Below, piece after piece: positions 9,803-19,160 of a stretch of 64,000 nt of DNA. Every line of letters begins with the position of its first letter. The stretch's first letter is position 1. This DNA comes from Myroides odoratimimus (GTDB lineage Bacteria > Bacteroidota > Bacteroidia > Flavobacteriales > Flavobacteriaceae), in contig NZ_BCMQ01000007.1 in the NCBI RefSeq assembly GCF_001485415.1, positions 140,588 through 204,587 on the forward strand. The letters are read 5' to 3'. The position numbers and the translations under genes are program-made. Under the pieces are notes generated by a model that had not been told where the DNA came from, ran no database searches, and saw only the letters and a program-made list of their open reading frames with translations.

Positions 9803-12202
9803 TTATTTTAGATTTATTAGTTTTTTCCACCAAGGGCGTTTGTCTACTTCTAGATCTTGGCCATATCCATAACCATATCCGTATCCATAACCATATCCTT
9901 TGTTTGTCTCAGTATCATTTAAGATAATTGACATATTCGGAAGTTTACCTTCTTTGTGTAAGTCATTAGGTAATTTAAGCATACGTTTGTCTAGGTAGTT
10001 TGCTCTCGCTACGTAGATGAACGTATCAGCATATTTCGCGATTAACAAGGTATCTGTAACTAAACTAACTGGGGCTGTATCTACGATGATATAGTCATAT
10101 TGTTTTTTAAGAGTCTCAAACATATCTCCTATTCTATCTCCCATTAATAGTTCTGCTGGGTTAGGTGGAATAGTACCTGCTGGTAAAGCATACATATTTT
10201 CATAACCATCTATTTTTACAACATACTGGTTGATATCGTCCTCTTTTCTTAATAAGTAGTCAGATACGCCTTTAGTAGGAAGCATGATATAATCATCTAA
10301 TCTAGGGTTACGAATATCTAATCCGATAAGAAGAGTTCGTTTACCTGATAATGCAATTGTAGCTGCAATATTTACAGATGTAAATGTTTTACCTTCTTTA
10401 GGGAATGTAGAAGTTAAGAATATCATCTTAGCATTACCTTCCTGTACATCACTTAGCATAAACTCAAGGTTCGTTCTAACGATACGAAGAGCTTCAGCAG
10501 TACTCGTTCTACTCGCAATATTAACGATTTTGGAATTATCGTTAGAGTGTGGTATATCACCTAAGAATGGAACTTGAGTATTTTCTTCAATGTCTAATCT
10601 AGTCTTAACCTTAGTATCTAATAAGCTACGTAAGTAGATTAAAGCAAATGGTATTAATCCTCCCATGATAAGAGCGGCTAATAAGATAATTGCTTTTTTA
10701 GGAGCTACTGGTTTATCACTACTCTTAGCTACATCGATTATTTTAGCATTTTGTTCTGTTGCTGCTAAAGCGATTGCAGTTTCCTCTCTTTTTTGGAATA
10801 AGTATAAATAGATAGCCTCTTTTACCTTTTGCTGTCTATCGATGATTCTGAACTCTCTTTCTTGTTTTGGTACAAGAGATAGTTTAGATTTTAATTCAGA
10901 TTCTTTAGACGCTAACTCTCTACGTGTAATTTTTAGATTGCTCTCGGCTCTTAGAAGGCTTTCTAATACAGAAGCTTTCATAGAGTTGATTTGATCGTCT
11001 AATTTAACGATAGCCGGGTTAAGCTTAGTTGTACTAGTACTTAACTTATTTCTTTCTAATACTAATTTATTATATTGATCAATTAAGCTGTTAGAGCTAA
11101 CATCTGTCGATACTATATTACCAGGAAGTAATTCGTTTGGTTTGCTGCTTTTTAAGAACTCTATTAGAGAAGAGATAACTTTTAATTCGGTTTCATTACT
11201 AATGATTTGTTTTTCATAAACATTAGCATTCTCTAAGTGAATTTTTAATTCTGTAGGAATATCAGTAATGCTATTTCTAGCTTTATATCCCTCTACGTTC
11301 TTTTCTACATCACCTAGTTCATCAGTAATCAGGACTAGACGAGAGTCGATGAACTCTGAAGTTTTCTCTGAGATAAAACGTTTATCAGCTATAGCACCAT
11401 CATTGTACAAAGTAATCAATGTGTTTAAATAATCTTTTGCTTTCGCTGGCGTAGCGTTTAACAATGATAATTCAAGCACAGTAGAGAACTTATCAGTAGG
11501 AGCTATTTTTACCTCTTTTACGTAATAATCAACGACTTTTTGGATAGGTTTTACTTGTACTAGTATTTCATTTACAGTTTCTTCACCACCTTCTTTTTTA
11601 AGAGCATCTAGTGTTCCTGTTTTTTTAGGAACATTCTTAGTTACGATAAGTTTACCTAATATAGTAGAAATAGGTTCATCATATTTAAAAGTACCTAATT
11701 CTTCTTCCTCATCATTTAATAACAAGAAAGACGATTCAGTTCTATCTTTAACAATAAATGAATACTCGATATCATCAAAGTCAAAAACACGCTCTACAAA
11801 GTTGATAGAAACAGGACTATTACCATATAAATCCTTTTTTACAAATCTATCGTTATTGATTAAAGCTATATTTAATTGTAATCTTCTAACTGTTCTTTCT
11901 GCAAGACTTCTTGATTGTAGTACTTGTGTCTCGTTTTCTACATTACTTTTACCACCAGAGAACATCCCTAAGTCAGCGAATGCTGCCATTTCAGACGCTA
12001 TTCCACCACCTCTTTTTTCATCTTTTACAATGATAGAAGTATTGATAGAATATATCTTCTGGCTATAACGTAAATAAACGAAAGCTAAAGCTACAGTAAT
12101 AAAAACACTTAATACAAACCATCTCCAGTGAACTAAATATTTCTCTAGTTCTTCTCGTATGTTTATATTAGAGTTTTCTTGATTGTCAAATTTGTTTTCC
12201 AT
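9803..12202 (-). CDS. Wzc-like polysaccharide co-polymerase with tyrosine autokinase domain
   Basis: An inner-membrane protein of about 799 residues that regulates chain length and export of capsule or exopolysaccharide. A Wzz-type domain starts with a membrane segment (about residues 27-45) and a long periplasmic coiled coil (about 270-480). A second membrane segment lies near 505-525. The cytoplasmic BY-kinase follows: Walker A STFPKEGKT near residue 600, Walker A' LLIGLDIRNPR, and Walker B YIIVDTAPV. The C-terminus carries a (GY)6 tail, the expected autophosphorylation cluster. I chose the ATG at 12202, 5 nt after the upstream stop; a TTG start at 12220 would overlap the upstream gene and is less likely. 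It is cotranscribed with the Wza-like gene. Confidence 0.93.
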   Translation of the reverse strand: MENKFDNQENSNINIREELEKYLVHWRWFVLSVFITVALAFVYLRYSQKIYSINTSIIVKDEKRGGGIASEMAAFADLGMFSGGKSNVENETQVLQSRSLAERTVRRLQLNIALINNDRFVKKDLYGNSPVSINFVERVFDFDDIEYSFIVKDRTESSFLLLNDEEEELGTFKYDEPISTILGKLIVTKNVPKKTGTLDALKKEGGEETVNEILVQVKPIQKVVDYYVKEVKIAPTDKFSTVLELSLLNATPAKAKDYLNTLITLYNDGAIADKRFISEKTSEFIDSRLVLITDELGDVEKNVEGYKARNSITDIPTELKIHLENANVYEKQIISNETELKVISSLIEFLKSSKPNELLPGNIVSTDVSSNSLIDQYNKLVLERNKLSTSTTKLNPAIVKLDDQINSMKASVLESLLRAESNLKITRRELASKESELKSKLSLVPKQEREFRIIDRQQKVKEAIYLYLFQKREETAIALAATEQNAKIIDVAKSSDKPVAPKKAIILLAALIMGGLIPFALIYLRSLLDTKVKTRLDIEENTQVPFLGDIPHSNDNSKIVNIASRTSTAEALRIVRTNLEFMLSDVQEGNAKMIFLTSTFPKEGKTFTSVNIAATIALSGKRTLLIGLDIRNPRLDDYIMLPTKGVSDYLLRKEDDINQYVVKIDGYENMYALPAGTIPPNPAELLMGDRIGDMFETLKKQYDYIIVDTAPVSLVTDTLLIAKYADTFIYVARANYLDKRMLKLPNDLHKEGKLPNMSIILNDTETNKGYGYGYGYGYGYGQDLEVDKRPWWKKLINLK

Positions 12203-12206
12203 TTTT

Positions 12207-12992
12207 CTATTTTGTAGCAAGTGCTATTACAGTTACTAAAAGTGATAATGCAGATAATCCTAAACTTAAGTTAGGTCCTACTACAGAAGAGTTTACTCTT
12301 GTTTTGTTAGGCTCTACATATACAATATCGTTTTGATTTAAATAATAGTATGGAGATACCATAAAGTCCGCTTTAGTCATGTCTACACGGATAGGAACTC
12401 TTCTTCCATCTATTTCTCTTATCAGTAATATATTGTCTCTTTTTCCATATACTGTTAGGTCACCAGATAATGCTATTGCTTCAGCTAATGTAAGTCTCTC
12501 ACTATTGATAGTGTGTACACCTGGCTTATTTACCTCCCCTTGTACTGTCACTTTGTAGTTCATGATTCTCATGTTGACAATAGGGTTATTGATATATTGG
12601 CTTATTTGTTTTGACAGTATTTCTACAGCTTCTTTTTTGCTTTTACCACCTACTTTAATAGTTCCTAATACAGGGAATTCTATATTCCCATCACTATCTA
12701 CTAAGTATAAGTGTTGAGTCATAGTACCACTACCAGCAGGATTGTTAGGGTTTGTAGTCATTGTATTAGCTAAGTTAAACGGAGCAGCTGCTTCAGGATC
12801 TTCAGCAGATACAATGATCATTAGCAAATCATCTGCTCTTAAACGAGTCTCAAATTTATTATCATTAGACTCTTTTAGTAATACATCCTCAACGTTTTGG
12901 TAGTATACAACACTCTCTCTAGATGCACACGAACCTAGCAATAGCATAGTGCAGAAGAAAAGTGATAGTTTTAGCGCAATTATATTTTTCAT
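12207..12992 (-). CDS. Wza-like polysaccharide export outer-membrane lipoprotein
   Basis: A 261-residue protein with a lipoprotein signal (LLLGSC, lipidation at Cys22). A Poly_export domain follows (about 40-130: RLRADDLLMIIVSAEDPEAA) and then SLBB-type repeats (GEVNKPGVHTI). A hydrophobic helix at the C-terminus (SLGLSALSLLVTVIALA) is common in the Bacteroidota version. It is expected to form the outer-membrane channel that works with the Wzc-like kinase encoded 5 nt downstream. No glycosyltransferase genes flank the pair here, so the polysaccharide it exports must be made elsewhere. Confidence 0.92.
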   Translation of the reverse strand: MKNIIALKLSLFFCTMLLLGSCASRESVVYYQNVEDVLLKESNDNKFETRLRADDLLMIIVSAEDPEAAAPFNLANTMTTNPNNPAGSGTMTQHLYLVDSDGNIEFPVLGTIKVGGKSKKEAVEILSKQISQYINNPIVNMRIMNYKVTVQGEVNKPGVHTINSERLTLAEAIALSGDLTVYGKRDNILLIREIDGRRVPIRVDMTKADFMVSPYYYLNQNDIVYVEPNKTRVNSSVVGPNLSLGLSALSLLVTVIALATK

Positions 12993-13005
12993 TGTTATTT
13001 TTTTG

Positions 13006-13031
13006 CAAATATATAGTTTCTAAATAGTCAA
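13006..13031 (-). promoter_or_regulatory. Promoter of the wza/wzc-like operon
   Basis: On the minus strand TTG is followed after 15 nt by TATATTTG, close to the Bacteroidota consensus. It lies 14-40 nt upstream of the Wza-like start. The remaining 200 nt up to lptB hold no gene that I can support. Confidence 0.6.
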
Positions 13032-13226
13032 AAAAAAGAGTTTTACTATTTAAAGTGTCAAATATAGTTTTTTCTGAGTAGAGACAAAATGTTACTTTCA
13101 TAAAAAGTATAGTGTTTTTAGGATAATTCACGTTTTTTCTAATTATAAAAAACACAATAATCTCAGAAATTAAAAGAACTATAAATAATAACTGTTAAAT
13201 ATGTAAAAGTGGCTTTTGATTCTTAT

Positions 13227-13967
13227 TTAGAACGTTAGTTTCTTTTTACGTAGCTCGAAGTTCTGACCTAAGTAGACTTTTCGTACCATTTCGTCTTCTG
13301 CTAGCTCTTCTGGAACACCTGCTTTTAAGATACCTCCTTCGAACATAAGATACGTTTTGTCTGTAATAGCAAGAGTCTCTTGAACGTTGTGATCTGTAAT
13401 AAGGATACCAATGTTTTTGTTTTTTAAGTTCGCAACGATTTTTTGGATATCTTCTACTGCCACAGGGTCAACTCCCGCGAAGGGTTCATCTAGAAGAATA
13501 AACTTAGGATCAGTAGCTAATGCTCTAGCGATTTCTGTACGTCTTCTTTCTCCTCCAGATAGTACATCTCCTCGGTTAGTACGTACATGGTTTAAGTTGA
13601 ACTCTTCTATTAGAGATTCCATTTTCGCCTCTTGTTCTTTTTTAGAGAGTTTCGTTAGTTGTAGTACACTTAGGATGTTGTCCTCTATACTTAGTTTTCT
13701 AAAGATAGAAGCCTCTTGTGCTAAGTACCCGATACCATGTTGTGCACGTTTATACATCGGGAAGTCTGTTATATCCGTATTATCTAAATATATATTTCCA
13801 CTGTTAGGTTTTACTAATCCTACGATCATATAGAATGATGTAGTTTTACCAGCACCATTTGGCCCTAGTAGTCCTACGATCTCTCCTTGATTAACCTCTA
13901 CTGATATACCTTTAACAACTTTGCGTTTTTTGTACATCTTAATTAAATTATCAGCTCTTAATTTCAT
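13227..13967 (-). CDS. lptB: LPS export ABC transporter ATP-binding protein LptB
   Basis: A 246-residue ABC ATPase that powers lipopolysaccharide extraction by LptFG at the inner membrane. Walker A GPNGAGKT is at residues 35-42, followed by a Q-loop, signature LSGGERRR, Walker B KFILLDEPFAGVDP and switch His in LITDHNV. The strings YKRAQHGIGYLAQEASIFRKLS and the GGERRR signature are diagnostic of LptB. It is the last gene of a probable kdsD-tatC-lptB operon, 17 nt after tatC, so Kdo synthesis and LPS export are linked in one transcript. Confidence 0.97.
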   Translation of the reverse strand: MKLRADNLIKMYKKRKVVKGISVEVNQGEIVGLLGPNGAGKTTSFYMIVGLVKPNSGNIYLDNTDITDFPMYKRAQHGIGYLAQEASIFRKLSIEDNILSVLQLTKLSKKEQEAKMESLIEEFNLNHVRTNRGDVLSGGERRRTEIARALATDPKFILLDEPFAGVDPVAVEDIQKIVANLKNKNIGILITDHNVQETLAITDKTYLMFEGGILKAGVPEELAEDEMVRKVYLGQNFELRKKKLTF

Positions 13968-13984
13968 GATTTTAAAATATGAGA

Positions 13985-14827
13985 TTAGTCAATTTGTTTT
14001 GTTTTACTTGCTTCTATCTTCTTATTCTTTTTGTGTACGAAGAGAGAGATATAAATACTCACTTCGTATAGAATAAGTAATGGAATAGATACTATAATCT
14101 GGCTTACTACATCTGGTGGAGTTATTACAGCTGCGATGATTAATATTAATACGATAGCGTACTTTCTATAGTCTCTTAAGAACTGTGGTGTAACTAAGTC
14201 TAACACAGATAGGAAGTAAATAATAATCGGTAATTCGAATACTAAACCACATGCTATAGATGTCGTTTTTACAAGACCTATATAAGAGTTGATATCTATC
14301 TGGTTTTTAACGATATCACTTACCTGTAAATTCGCAAGGAAATTAATAGATAGTGGAGTGATAACGTAGTATCCAAATACTACTCCCATAAAGAATAATA
14401 AAGAAGATACAACGATAAATAGTTTAGCGTATTTCTTTTCTTTTGTATAAAGTGCTGGGCTGATGAATTTCCATATTTCCCAAAGAATGAAAGGAACTGC
14501 AATAATAAAACCTGCAGAAATACAAGTCCAAATTAATACAGAGAATTGTCCATCCATCGTTCTATTCTGAATCTCGAAGGGTAAGTCTTGTAAACAAAAA
14601 CTTCTATCGAAATCAAAACGTTGTGCTATTTTACAAAAGAATTGATAGGTAACGAAATCACTTCTTTTTGGTGCGAAGATGATTTTGTCAAAAATAAAAT
14701 CACTAAAAATAAAAGCGACTGCCCCTCCTCCTAGTATAAATGCTGAAGATCTAACTAATAACCATCTTAGTTCTTCTAAGTGGTCTAGGAAAGACATTTC
14801 CTTTTTTGATTTATCTGAGTTTGCCAT
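13985..14827 (-). CDS. tatC: Sec-independent protein translocase TatC
   Basis: A 280-residue inner-membrane protein of the twin-arginine export system. The N-terminus has the conserved MSFLDHLEELRWLLVRS pattern; six hydrophobic segments are visible (starting near residues 25, 95, 135, 175, 215 and 235), and the FELP motif is present (GLVFELPIIIYFLS). A loop insert near residues 55-85 is a feature of the Bacteroidota form. It starts 2 nt after the kdsD stop codon, a tight operon junction. No tatA or tatB gene is in the window. Confidence 0.96.
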   Translation of the reverse strand: MANSDKSKKEMSFLDHLEELRWLLVRSSAFILGGGAVAFIFSDFIFDKIIFAPKRSDFVTYQFFCKIAQRFDFDRSFCLQDLPFEIQNRTMDGQFSVLIWTCISAGFIIAVPFILWEIWKFISPALYTKEKKYAKLFIVVSSLLFFMGVVFGYYVITPLSINFLANLQVSDIVKNQIDINSYIGLVKTTSIACGLVFELPIIIYFLSVLDLVTPQFLRDYRKYAIVLILIIAAVITPPDVVSQIIVSIPLLILYEVSIYISLFVHKKNKKIEASKTKQID

Positions 14828-14829
14828 AT

Positions 14830-15795
14830 TTATACGATCCCTTCTTTTAATATATCATGTAGGTGGATTACGCCTACGTATTTGTTGTTTTGTGTCACTA
14901 GTAATTGCGTGATAGAGTTGTCCTCTAATATAGACAGTGCCTTAGATACGTGCTCAGAACTCTCTATTGATTTAGGGTTGATAGACATAATGTCTTTTGC
15001 CTTATAATCGTTTAGATTACTACTTTTTTGTAGCATACGGCGCAAGTCTCCATCTGTTATGATTCCTATGATTTGCTCATTATCTACTACTGCAGTTACT
15101 CCTAAGCGTTTCTCTGATATCTCTACGATTACTTCTTGGATAGAAGAGTCTGGAGATACCGCAGGTTTGTTTTCGCTTTTTAGTATGTTTTGCACCAAAA
15201 GTAACAATTTTTTACCTAATGCTCCACCTGGATGGTACATTGCGAAGTCTTCTGCAGTGAAGTTTCTCAATTCTATAAGACAAGCTGCTAAGGCATCTCC
15301 TAAAACTAGCTGAGCAGTGGTACTGTTCATAGGCGCTAGATTATTCTGTTCTGCCTCATGGTCTATTTTAGATAATAGGATATAGTCAGCACTTTTTGCT
15401 AAAAACGAGTTCTCATTAGCTGTGATAGCAATAAGCGTATTGTTGTGTCTTTTAAGGATAGGTGCTAATACTTTTATTTCTGGGCTATTACCACTATTAG
15501 AGATACAGATGATACAGTCTCCTGGTTGGATTAGACCTAGATCTCCATGCATTGCCTCTGCAGCATGCATATGGATAGATGGCGTTCCAGTAGAATTGAA
15601 TGTTGCTACTATTTTTGCTCCAATTAGTGAACTTTTGCCTATTCCTGTCACAATTATTCGCCCCTTGCAGTTGAAAATCGCTTTAACAGTTTTTTCAAAA
15701 TCGTCCGTTAGATAATCGATTAGTTTTTTAATGCTTTCACTCTCAGAAAGTAAAGTATTCTTGGCGGTGTTTAATATGTTAATTGATGTATTCAA
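14830..15795 (-). CDS. kdsD: Arabinose-5-phosphate isomerase (KpsF/GutQ family)
   Basis: A 321-residue enzyme that interconverts ribulose-5-phosphate and arabinose-5-phosphate, the first step to Kdo for LPS. A SIS domain (about 30-180) has GIGKSSLIGAKI, the ISNSGNSPEI loop and HAAEAMHGDLG. Then comes YHPGGALGKKL and two CBS domains (about 205-320). This matches KdsD in order and length. Operon with tatC and lptB. A minus-strand -7 element TAAATTTG at 15855-15862 lies in the short region shared with the divergent recQ promoter. Confidence 0.96.
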   Translation of the reverse strand: MNTSINILNTAKNTLLSESESIKKLIDYLTDDFEKTVKAIFNCKGRIIVTGIGKSSLIGAKIVATFNSTGTPSIHMHAAEAMHGDLGLIQPGDCIICISNSGNSPEIKVLAPILKRHNNTLIAITANENSFLAKSADYILLSKIDHEAEQNNLAPMNSTTAQLVLGDALAACLIELRNFTAEDFAMYHPGGALGKKLLLLVQNILKSENKPAVSPDSSIQEVIVEISEKRLGVTAVVDNEQIIGIITDGDLRRMLQKSSNLNDYKAKDIMSINPKSIESSEHVSKALSILEDNSITQLLVTQNNKYVGVIHLHDILKEGIV

Positions 15796-15820
15796 AATGA
15801 GCGAATGTTAAATATTATGA

Positions 15821-15862
15821 TTGAACTAAAGAAATTTTGTACCTTTAGGTACTGCAAATTTA
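15821..15862. promoter_or_regulatory. Back-to-back recQ and kdsD promoters
   Basis: For recQ, TTG at 15821-15823 is followed after 16 nt by TACCTTTA at 15840-15847. For kdsD, TAAATTTG lies on the minus strand at 15855-15862. An inverted repeat GTACCT-TT-AGGTAC at 15839-15852 overlaps the recQ -7 element. Confidence 0.55.
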
Positions 15863-15884
15863 TGTAAAATACCATACAAAAATA

Positions 15885-18080
15885 ATGAAATCAACTGAAA
15901 TTGACTTGCACAAAGAGTTAAAGAGATTTTTTGGATTTTCTCAATTCAAAGGTCTTCAGGAAGATGTGGTCAAAAGTATTATTTCTGGACACAATACTTT
16001 TGTGATTATGCCGACTGGAGGAGGGAAGTCTCTTTGTTATCAATTACCTGCATTGGTGTTAGAGGGAACTGCTATTGTTGTTTCACCGTTAATTGCTTTG
16101 ATGAAGAATCAAGTAGATGCTATTAGAAGTTTATCTTCAGAGCATGGTGTGGCTCATGTGCTTAATTCATCTCTTACGAAGACTGAGATAGCTCAGGTAA
16201 AGGAAGACATTAAAAGTGGGATTACAAAGTTGCTATACGTAGCACCTGAATCTTTAACTAAGGAAGAGTATGTTAGCTTTTTACAAGGGGAAAAATTATC
16301 TTTTGTAGCTATTGACGAGGCCCATTGTATTTCTGAATGGGGACATGACTTTAGACCAGAGTATAGAAATCTGCGCAACATTATTAGAAGTCTTGGTGAT
16401 ATACCTATTATAGGACTGACTGCAACAGCCACTCCTAAAGTACAAGAGGATATCTTAAAAAACTTAGAAATTCCAAACGCGAATACCTTCAAAGCATCGT
16501 TTAATAGACCTAACTTATTCTATGAGATACGTCCTAAAACGAAAAATGTAGAGACGGATATTATTCGCTTTATTAAACAACACCAAGGAAAGTCAGGAGT
16601 GATCTACTGTCTAAGTAGAAAGAAAGTAGAAGAAATCGCAAATGTACTTCAGGTAAATGGGATCAGTGCTGTGCCTTATCACGCAGGACTAGATGCCAAG
16701 ACCCGTGCTAAACATCAAGATATGTTCTTAATGGAGGATGTAGATGTAGTAGTAGCTACTATCGCATTCGGTATGGGGATAGATAAGCCAGATGTACGCT
16801 ATGTAATACACCATGATATTCCTAAATCATTAGAAAGTTATTATCAAGAGACGGGTAGAGCTGGACGTGATGGAGGTGAAGGACACTGTCTAGCCTATTA
16901 CTCATATAAAGATATAGAGAAGCTTGAGAAGTTTATGGCTGGTAAGCCTGTCGCTGAGCAAGAGATAGGGTATGCATTATTACAAGAAGTAGTAGCGTAT
17001 GCTGAAACATCGATGTCTAGAAGAAAATTTATCCTGCATTATTTCGGAGAAGAATTTGACGAAGTCAATGGCGAAGGGGCTGATATGGATGATAATATCC
17101 GTAATCCTAAGACTAAAGTAGAAGCTAAAGATAGTGTAGTTCAATTATTGAAAGTAATTAGAGACACGAAACAATCTTATAAGACGAAAGAAATAGTATT
17201 CACTCTACTTGGGAAAATCAATGCATTGTTAAAAGTAAATAAGACAGATACATTAGACTTTTTCGGTTGTGGTAAGGATCACGATGAGAAGTACTGGATA
17301 GCTCTTATTAGACAAGTATTAGTAGCAGACTTATTGCGCAAAGATATTGAAGCTTATGGAGTGTTAAAACTGACAGAAGCTGGGCTACAGTTTATAGATA
17401 ATCCTAAGTCATTTATGATGACTGAAGATCACGAATATTCTGATGCTGAAAATGATTTGGATGTGATCGCTAGTAAAGCTAGTCTAGTGATAGACGAGGC
17501 TCTGATCGGTATCCTAAAAGATCTGCGTAAGAAAGTAGCGAAGAAATATGGTGTACCTCCATTCGTAGTATTCCAAGACCCTTCATTAGAGGAGATGGGG
17601 CTTAAGTATCCAGTTACTCTAGAGGAGATGTCTAATATTATAGGAGTAAGTGAAGGTAAGGCTAAGAAATATGGTAAGGAGTTCGTAGATGTGATTAGTA
17701 AGTATGTAGAAGATAATGATATCATCAGACCTGATGATTTAGTTGTTAAATCTACAGGTGCTAATTCCGCATTAAAACTTTATATTATTCAGAATGTAGA
17801 TAGAAAGTTATCTTTATCGGATATAGCGAGTGCTAAAGGATTAGATATGGATGGTCTGCTAAAAGAGATGGAGCAGATCGTATATTCTGGTACGAAGTTG
17901 AATATATCATATTGGATAGATGATGTCTTAGACGAAGATCAGCAAGAAGAAATCTATGATTACTTTATGGAATCAGAGACAGATAATATTAAGGCTGCGA
18001 TGACTGAGTTTGACGGAGATTATGATACTGAAGAGTTGCGATTAATGCGTATTCAGTTTATTAGTAAAGAAGCGAACTAG
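15885..18080 (+). CDS. recQ: ATP-dependent DNA helicase RecQ
   Basis: A 731-residue 3'-5' superfamily 2 helicase for recombination and fork repair. Motif I TGGGKS is at residues 44-49, motif II is AIDEAHCISEWGHDFRPEY, motif III LTATATP, and motif VI QETGRAGRDG. The RQC zinc region appears altered: the usual four-cysteine zinc cluster is not obvious after the helicase core. An HRDC domain (about 540-610) follows, and then a C-terminal extension of about 90 residues with acidic character, often seen in Bacteroidota RecQ. Divergent from kdsD. A hairpin terminator follows. Confidence 0.95.
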   Translation: MKSTEIDLHKELKRFFGFSQFKGLQEDVVKSIISGHNTFVIMPTGGGKSLCYQLPALVLEGTAIVVSPLIALMKNQVDAIRSLSSEHGVAHVLNSSLTKTEIAQVKEDIKSGITKLLYVAPESLTKEEYVSFLQGEKLSFVAIDEAHCISEWGHDFRPEYRNLRNIIRSLGDIPIIGLTATATPKVQEDILKNLEIPNANTFKASFNRPNLFYEIRPKTKNVETDIIRFIKQHQGKSGVIYCLSRKKVEEIANVLQVNGISAVPYHAGLDAKTRAKHQDMFLMEDVDVVVATIAFGMGIDKPDVRYVIHHDIPKSLESYYQETGRAGRDGGEGHCLAYYSYKDIEKLEKFMAGKPVAEQEIGYALLQEVVAYAETSMSRRKFILHYFGEEFDEVNGEGADMDDNIRNPKTKVEAKDSVVQLLKVIRDTKQSYKTKEIVFTLLGKINALLKVNKTDTLDFFGCGKDHDEKYWIALIRQVLVADLLRKDIEAYGVLKLTEAGLQFIDNPKSFMMTEDHEYSDAENDLDVIASKASLVIDEALIGILKDLRKKVAKKYGVPPFVVFQDPSLEEMGLKYPVTLEEMSNIIGVSEGKAKKYGKEFVDVISKYVEDNDIIRPDDLVVKSTGANSALKLYIIQNVDRKLSLSDIASAKGLDMDGLLKEMEQIVYSGTKLNISYWIDDVLDEDQQEEIYDYFMESETDNIKAAMTEFDGDYDTEELRLMRIQFISKEAN

Positions 18081-18108
18081 TTCATAGTAGAAATAGAACA
18101 ATTAAAAT

Positions 18109-18137
18109 CTTCAGTAGGTGACTACTGAGGGTTTTTT
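18109..18137 (+). terminator. recQ terminator
   Basis: Stem CTTCAGTAG / CTACTGAGG with a GTGA loop, followed by seven T. Confidence 0.85.
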
Positions 18138-18157
18138 TATATACTCTTTTTAAAAAT

Positions 18158-18610
18158 ATGGAAAAAATATTTAAATCGTGTTTTAGACGATCTTCGTTAG
18201 TCAAGATTAGTATCGTTACTATGGTGCTTTTAATGATAAATATTTTATTTGTAATCTTAATATTAAAAGCAAAGAAAGGCGATATCGGGGTGAGTAATAT
18301 CGAGAGTGCTATAGCAAGTGGAGTAGTGACGGCTTCTATATTAGTCTACTATGTAGTTAAAATATATCCTTATCTCAACAAAATAACGATTGATGGAGAA
18401 AAGATATATTATAAGAAAGTATTGGGACAGGAGAGAGTTATAGATATAGCTGCAGAAGATGTGCAGATACATATAGATACATTATATATGCGGTGGACTA
18501 ACCAAGATGGCTATATAGAAGTGAATAGTGGAAAGAAAAAAATCAAGATTATAGAAAGTTATTATAAAAACTATGTAGTGCTAAAAGAAACTTTGGTCGC
18601 TTTAGCTTAA
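18158..18610 (+). CDS. Small two-helix membrane protein of unknown function
   Basis: A 150-residue protein I do not recognise. Two hydrophobic segments (about residues 17-37 and 52-69) are joined by a short loop, and the rest is a soluble beta-rich tail (ITIDGEKIYYKKVLGQ... YIEVNSGKKKIKII) that resembles membrane-anchored PH-like bacterial proteins. This is a weak structural impression only. It begins 20 nt after the recQ terminator and has its own terminator, so it is a single-gene unit. Codon use looks like that of its neighbours, which supports a real gene. Confidence 0.7.
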   Translation: MEKIFKSCFRRSSLVKISIVTMVLLMINILFVILILKAKKGDIGVSNIESAIASGVVTASILVYYVVKIYPYLNKITIDGEKIYYKKVLGQERVIDIAAEDVQIHIDTLYMRWTNQDGYIEVNSGKKKIKIIESYYKNYVVLKETLVALA

Positions 18611-18626
18611 CAAAAGATATATAGAT

Positions 18627-18656
18627 AAAAGGTGTTCTTATAGAGCACCTTTTTTT
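18627..18656 (+). terminator. Terminator of the small membrane protein gene
   Basis: AAAAGGTGTTC / GAGCACCTTTT hairpin with a TTATA loop, one G-U pair and a T run. Confidence 0.85.
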
Positions 18657-19105
18657 GTGGATATTAGACACTTTGTTTAGGTAGGTATTTAGTAATCATA
18701 CAGTTTAGATAGAAGGAGAATAGGTGATGAGTAAATGGAGGATTGTTCGACAAAGTCACCTCTAGCTCCACCAATCTCGAGTAATTGTCCATGAATTGTC
18801 GAGCGAATTGCTTATAACACCTGTATTATAAGGGGATATGCTATAGAGGGTGTTTGTGTTTATAAAGGATATTTTTTGTTTAACTTGTTGTTTGTTAGTG
18901 TTTTGTGTTGTTTTAAGGGCTAAAAAAAAGTACATCTTTTTTTTTTATAAGACAGATCTTTGCTCTTATTGAGGAGATAGAATAGAAAAAAAGACCTTTC
19001 AGAACATGAAAAAGTACTTATAAAAGTGAAATATAGATTCGAATATTAAAAAAAATAGTGTCCTTTTTCTTAATAGTTAAAAGATGTACTGAGTTGTAAA
19101 AAAGA
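18657..19105. other. Gene-free region with a degenerate repeat and hairpin
   Basis: About 450 nt without a credible reading frame. The first half holds a degenerate, roughly 11-nt repeat (see 18767-18832). The second half (about 18880-19080) is a very AT-rich stretch with long A and T runs and no recognisable RNA gene or promoter pair. Confidence 0.5.
18767..18832. repeat. Degenerate ~11-nt repeat with following hairpin
   Basis: Adjacent units CGAGTAATTGT (18778-18788), CCATGAATTGT (18789-18799) and CGAGCGAATTG (18800-18810), with a weaker unit before them. They are followed at once by the hairpin CTTATAA-N8-TTATAAG at 18811-18832. It resembles, in layout only, the arrays at 36904 and 56302. 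Confidence 0.4.
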
Positions 19106-19136
19106 AAGAGGTAACCTATGTAATAAGTTACCTCTT
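19106..19136 (-). terminator. Terminator of the 78-residue protein gene
   Basis: AAGAGGTAAC / GTTACCTCTT stem with a T-rich tail on the minus strand. Confidence 0.8.
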
Positions 19137-19160
19137 GATATATGTATTCACAGATGCGGT

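Noticed and set aside
12203..12220. TTG start for the Wzc-like kinase at 12220
   Set aside because: It would overlap the Wza-like stop codon. The ATG at 12202 lies 5 nt after that stop and gives a normal N-terminus.
12919..13155. 78-codon minus-strand frame overlapping the start of the Wza-like gene
   Set aside because: It overlaps a well-supported gene and its promoter, and the translation has no protein-like character.
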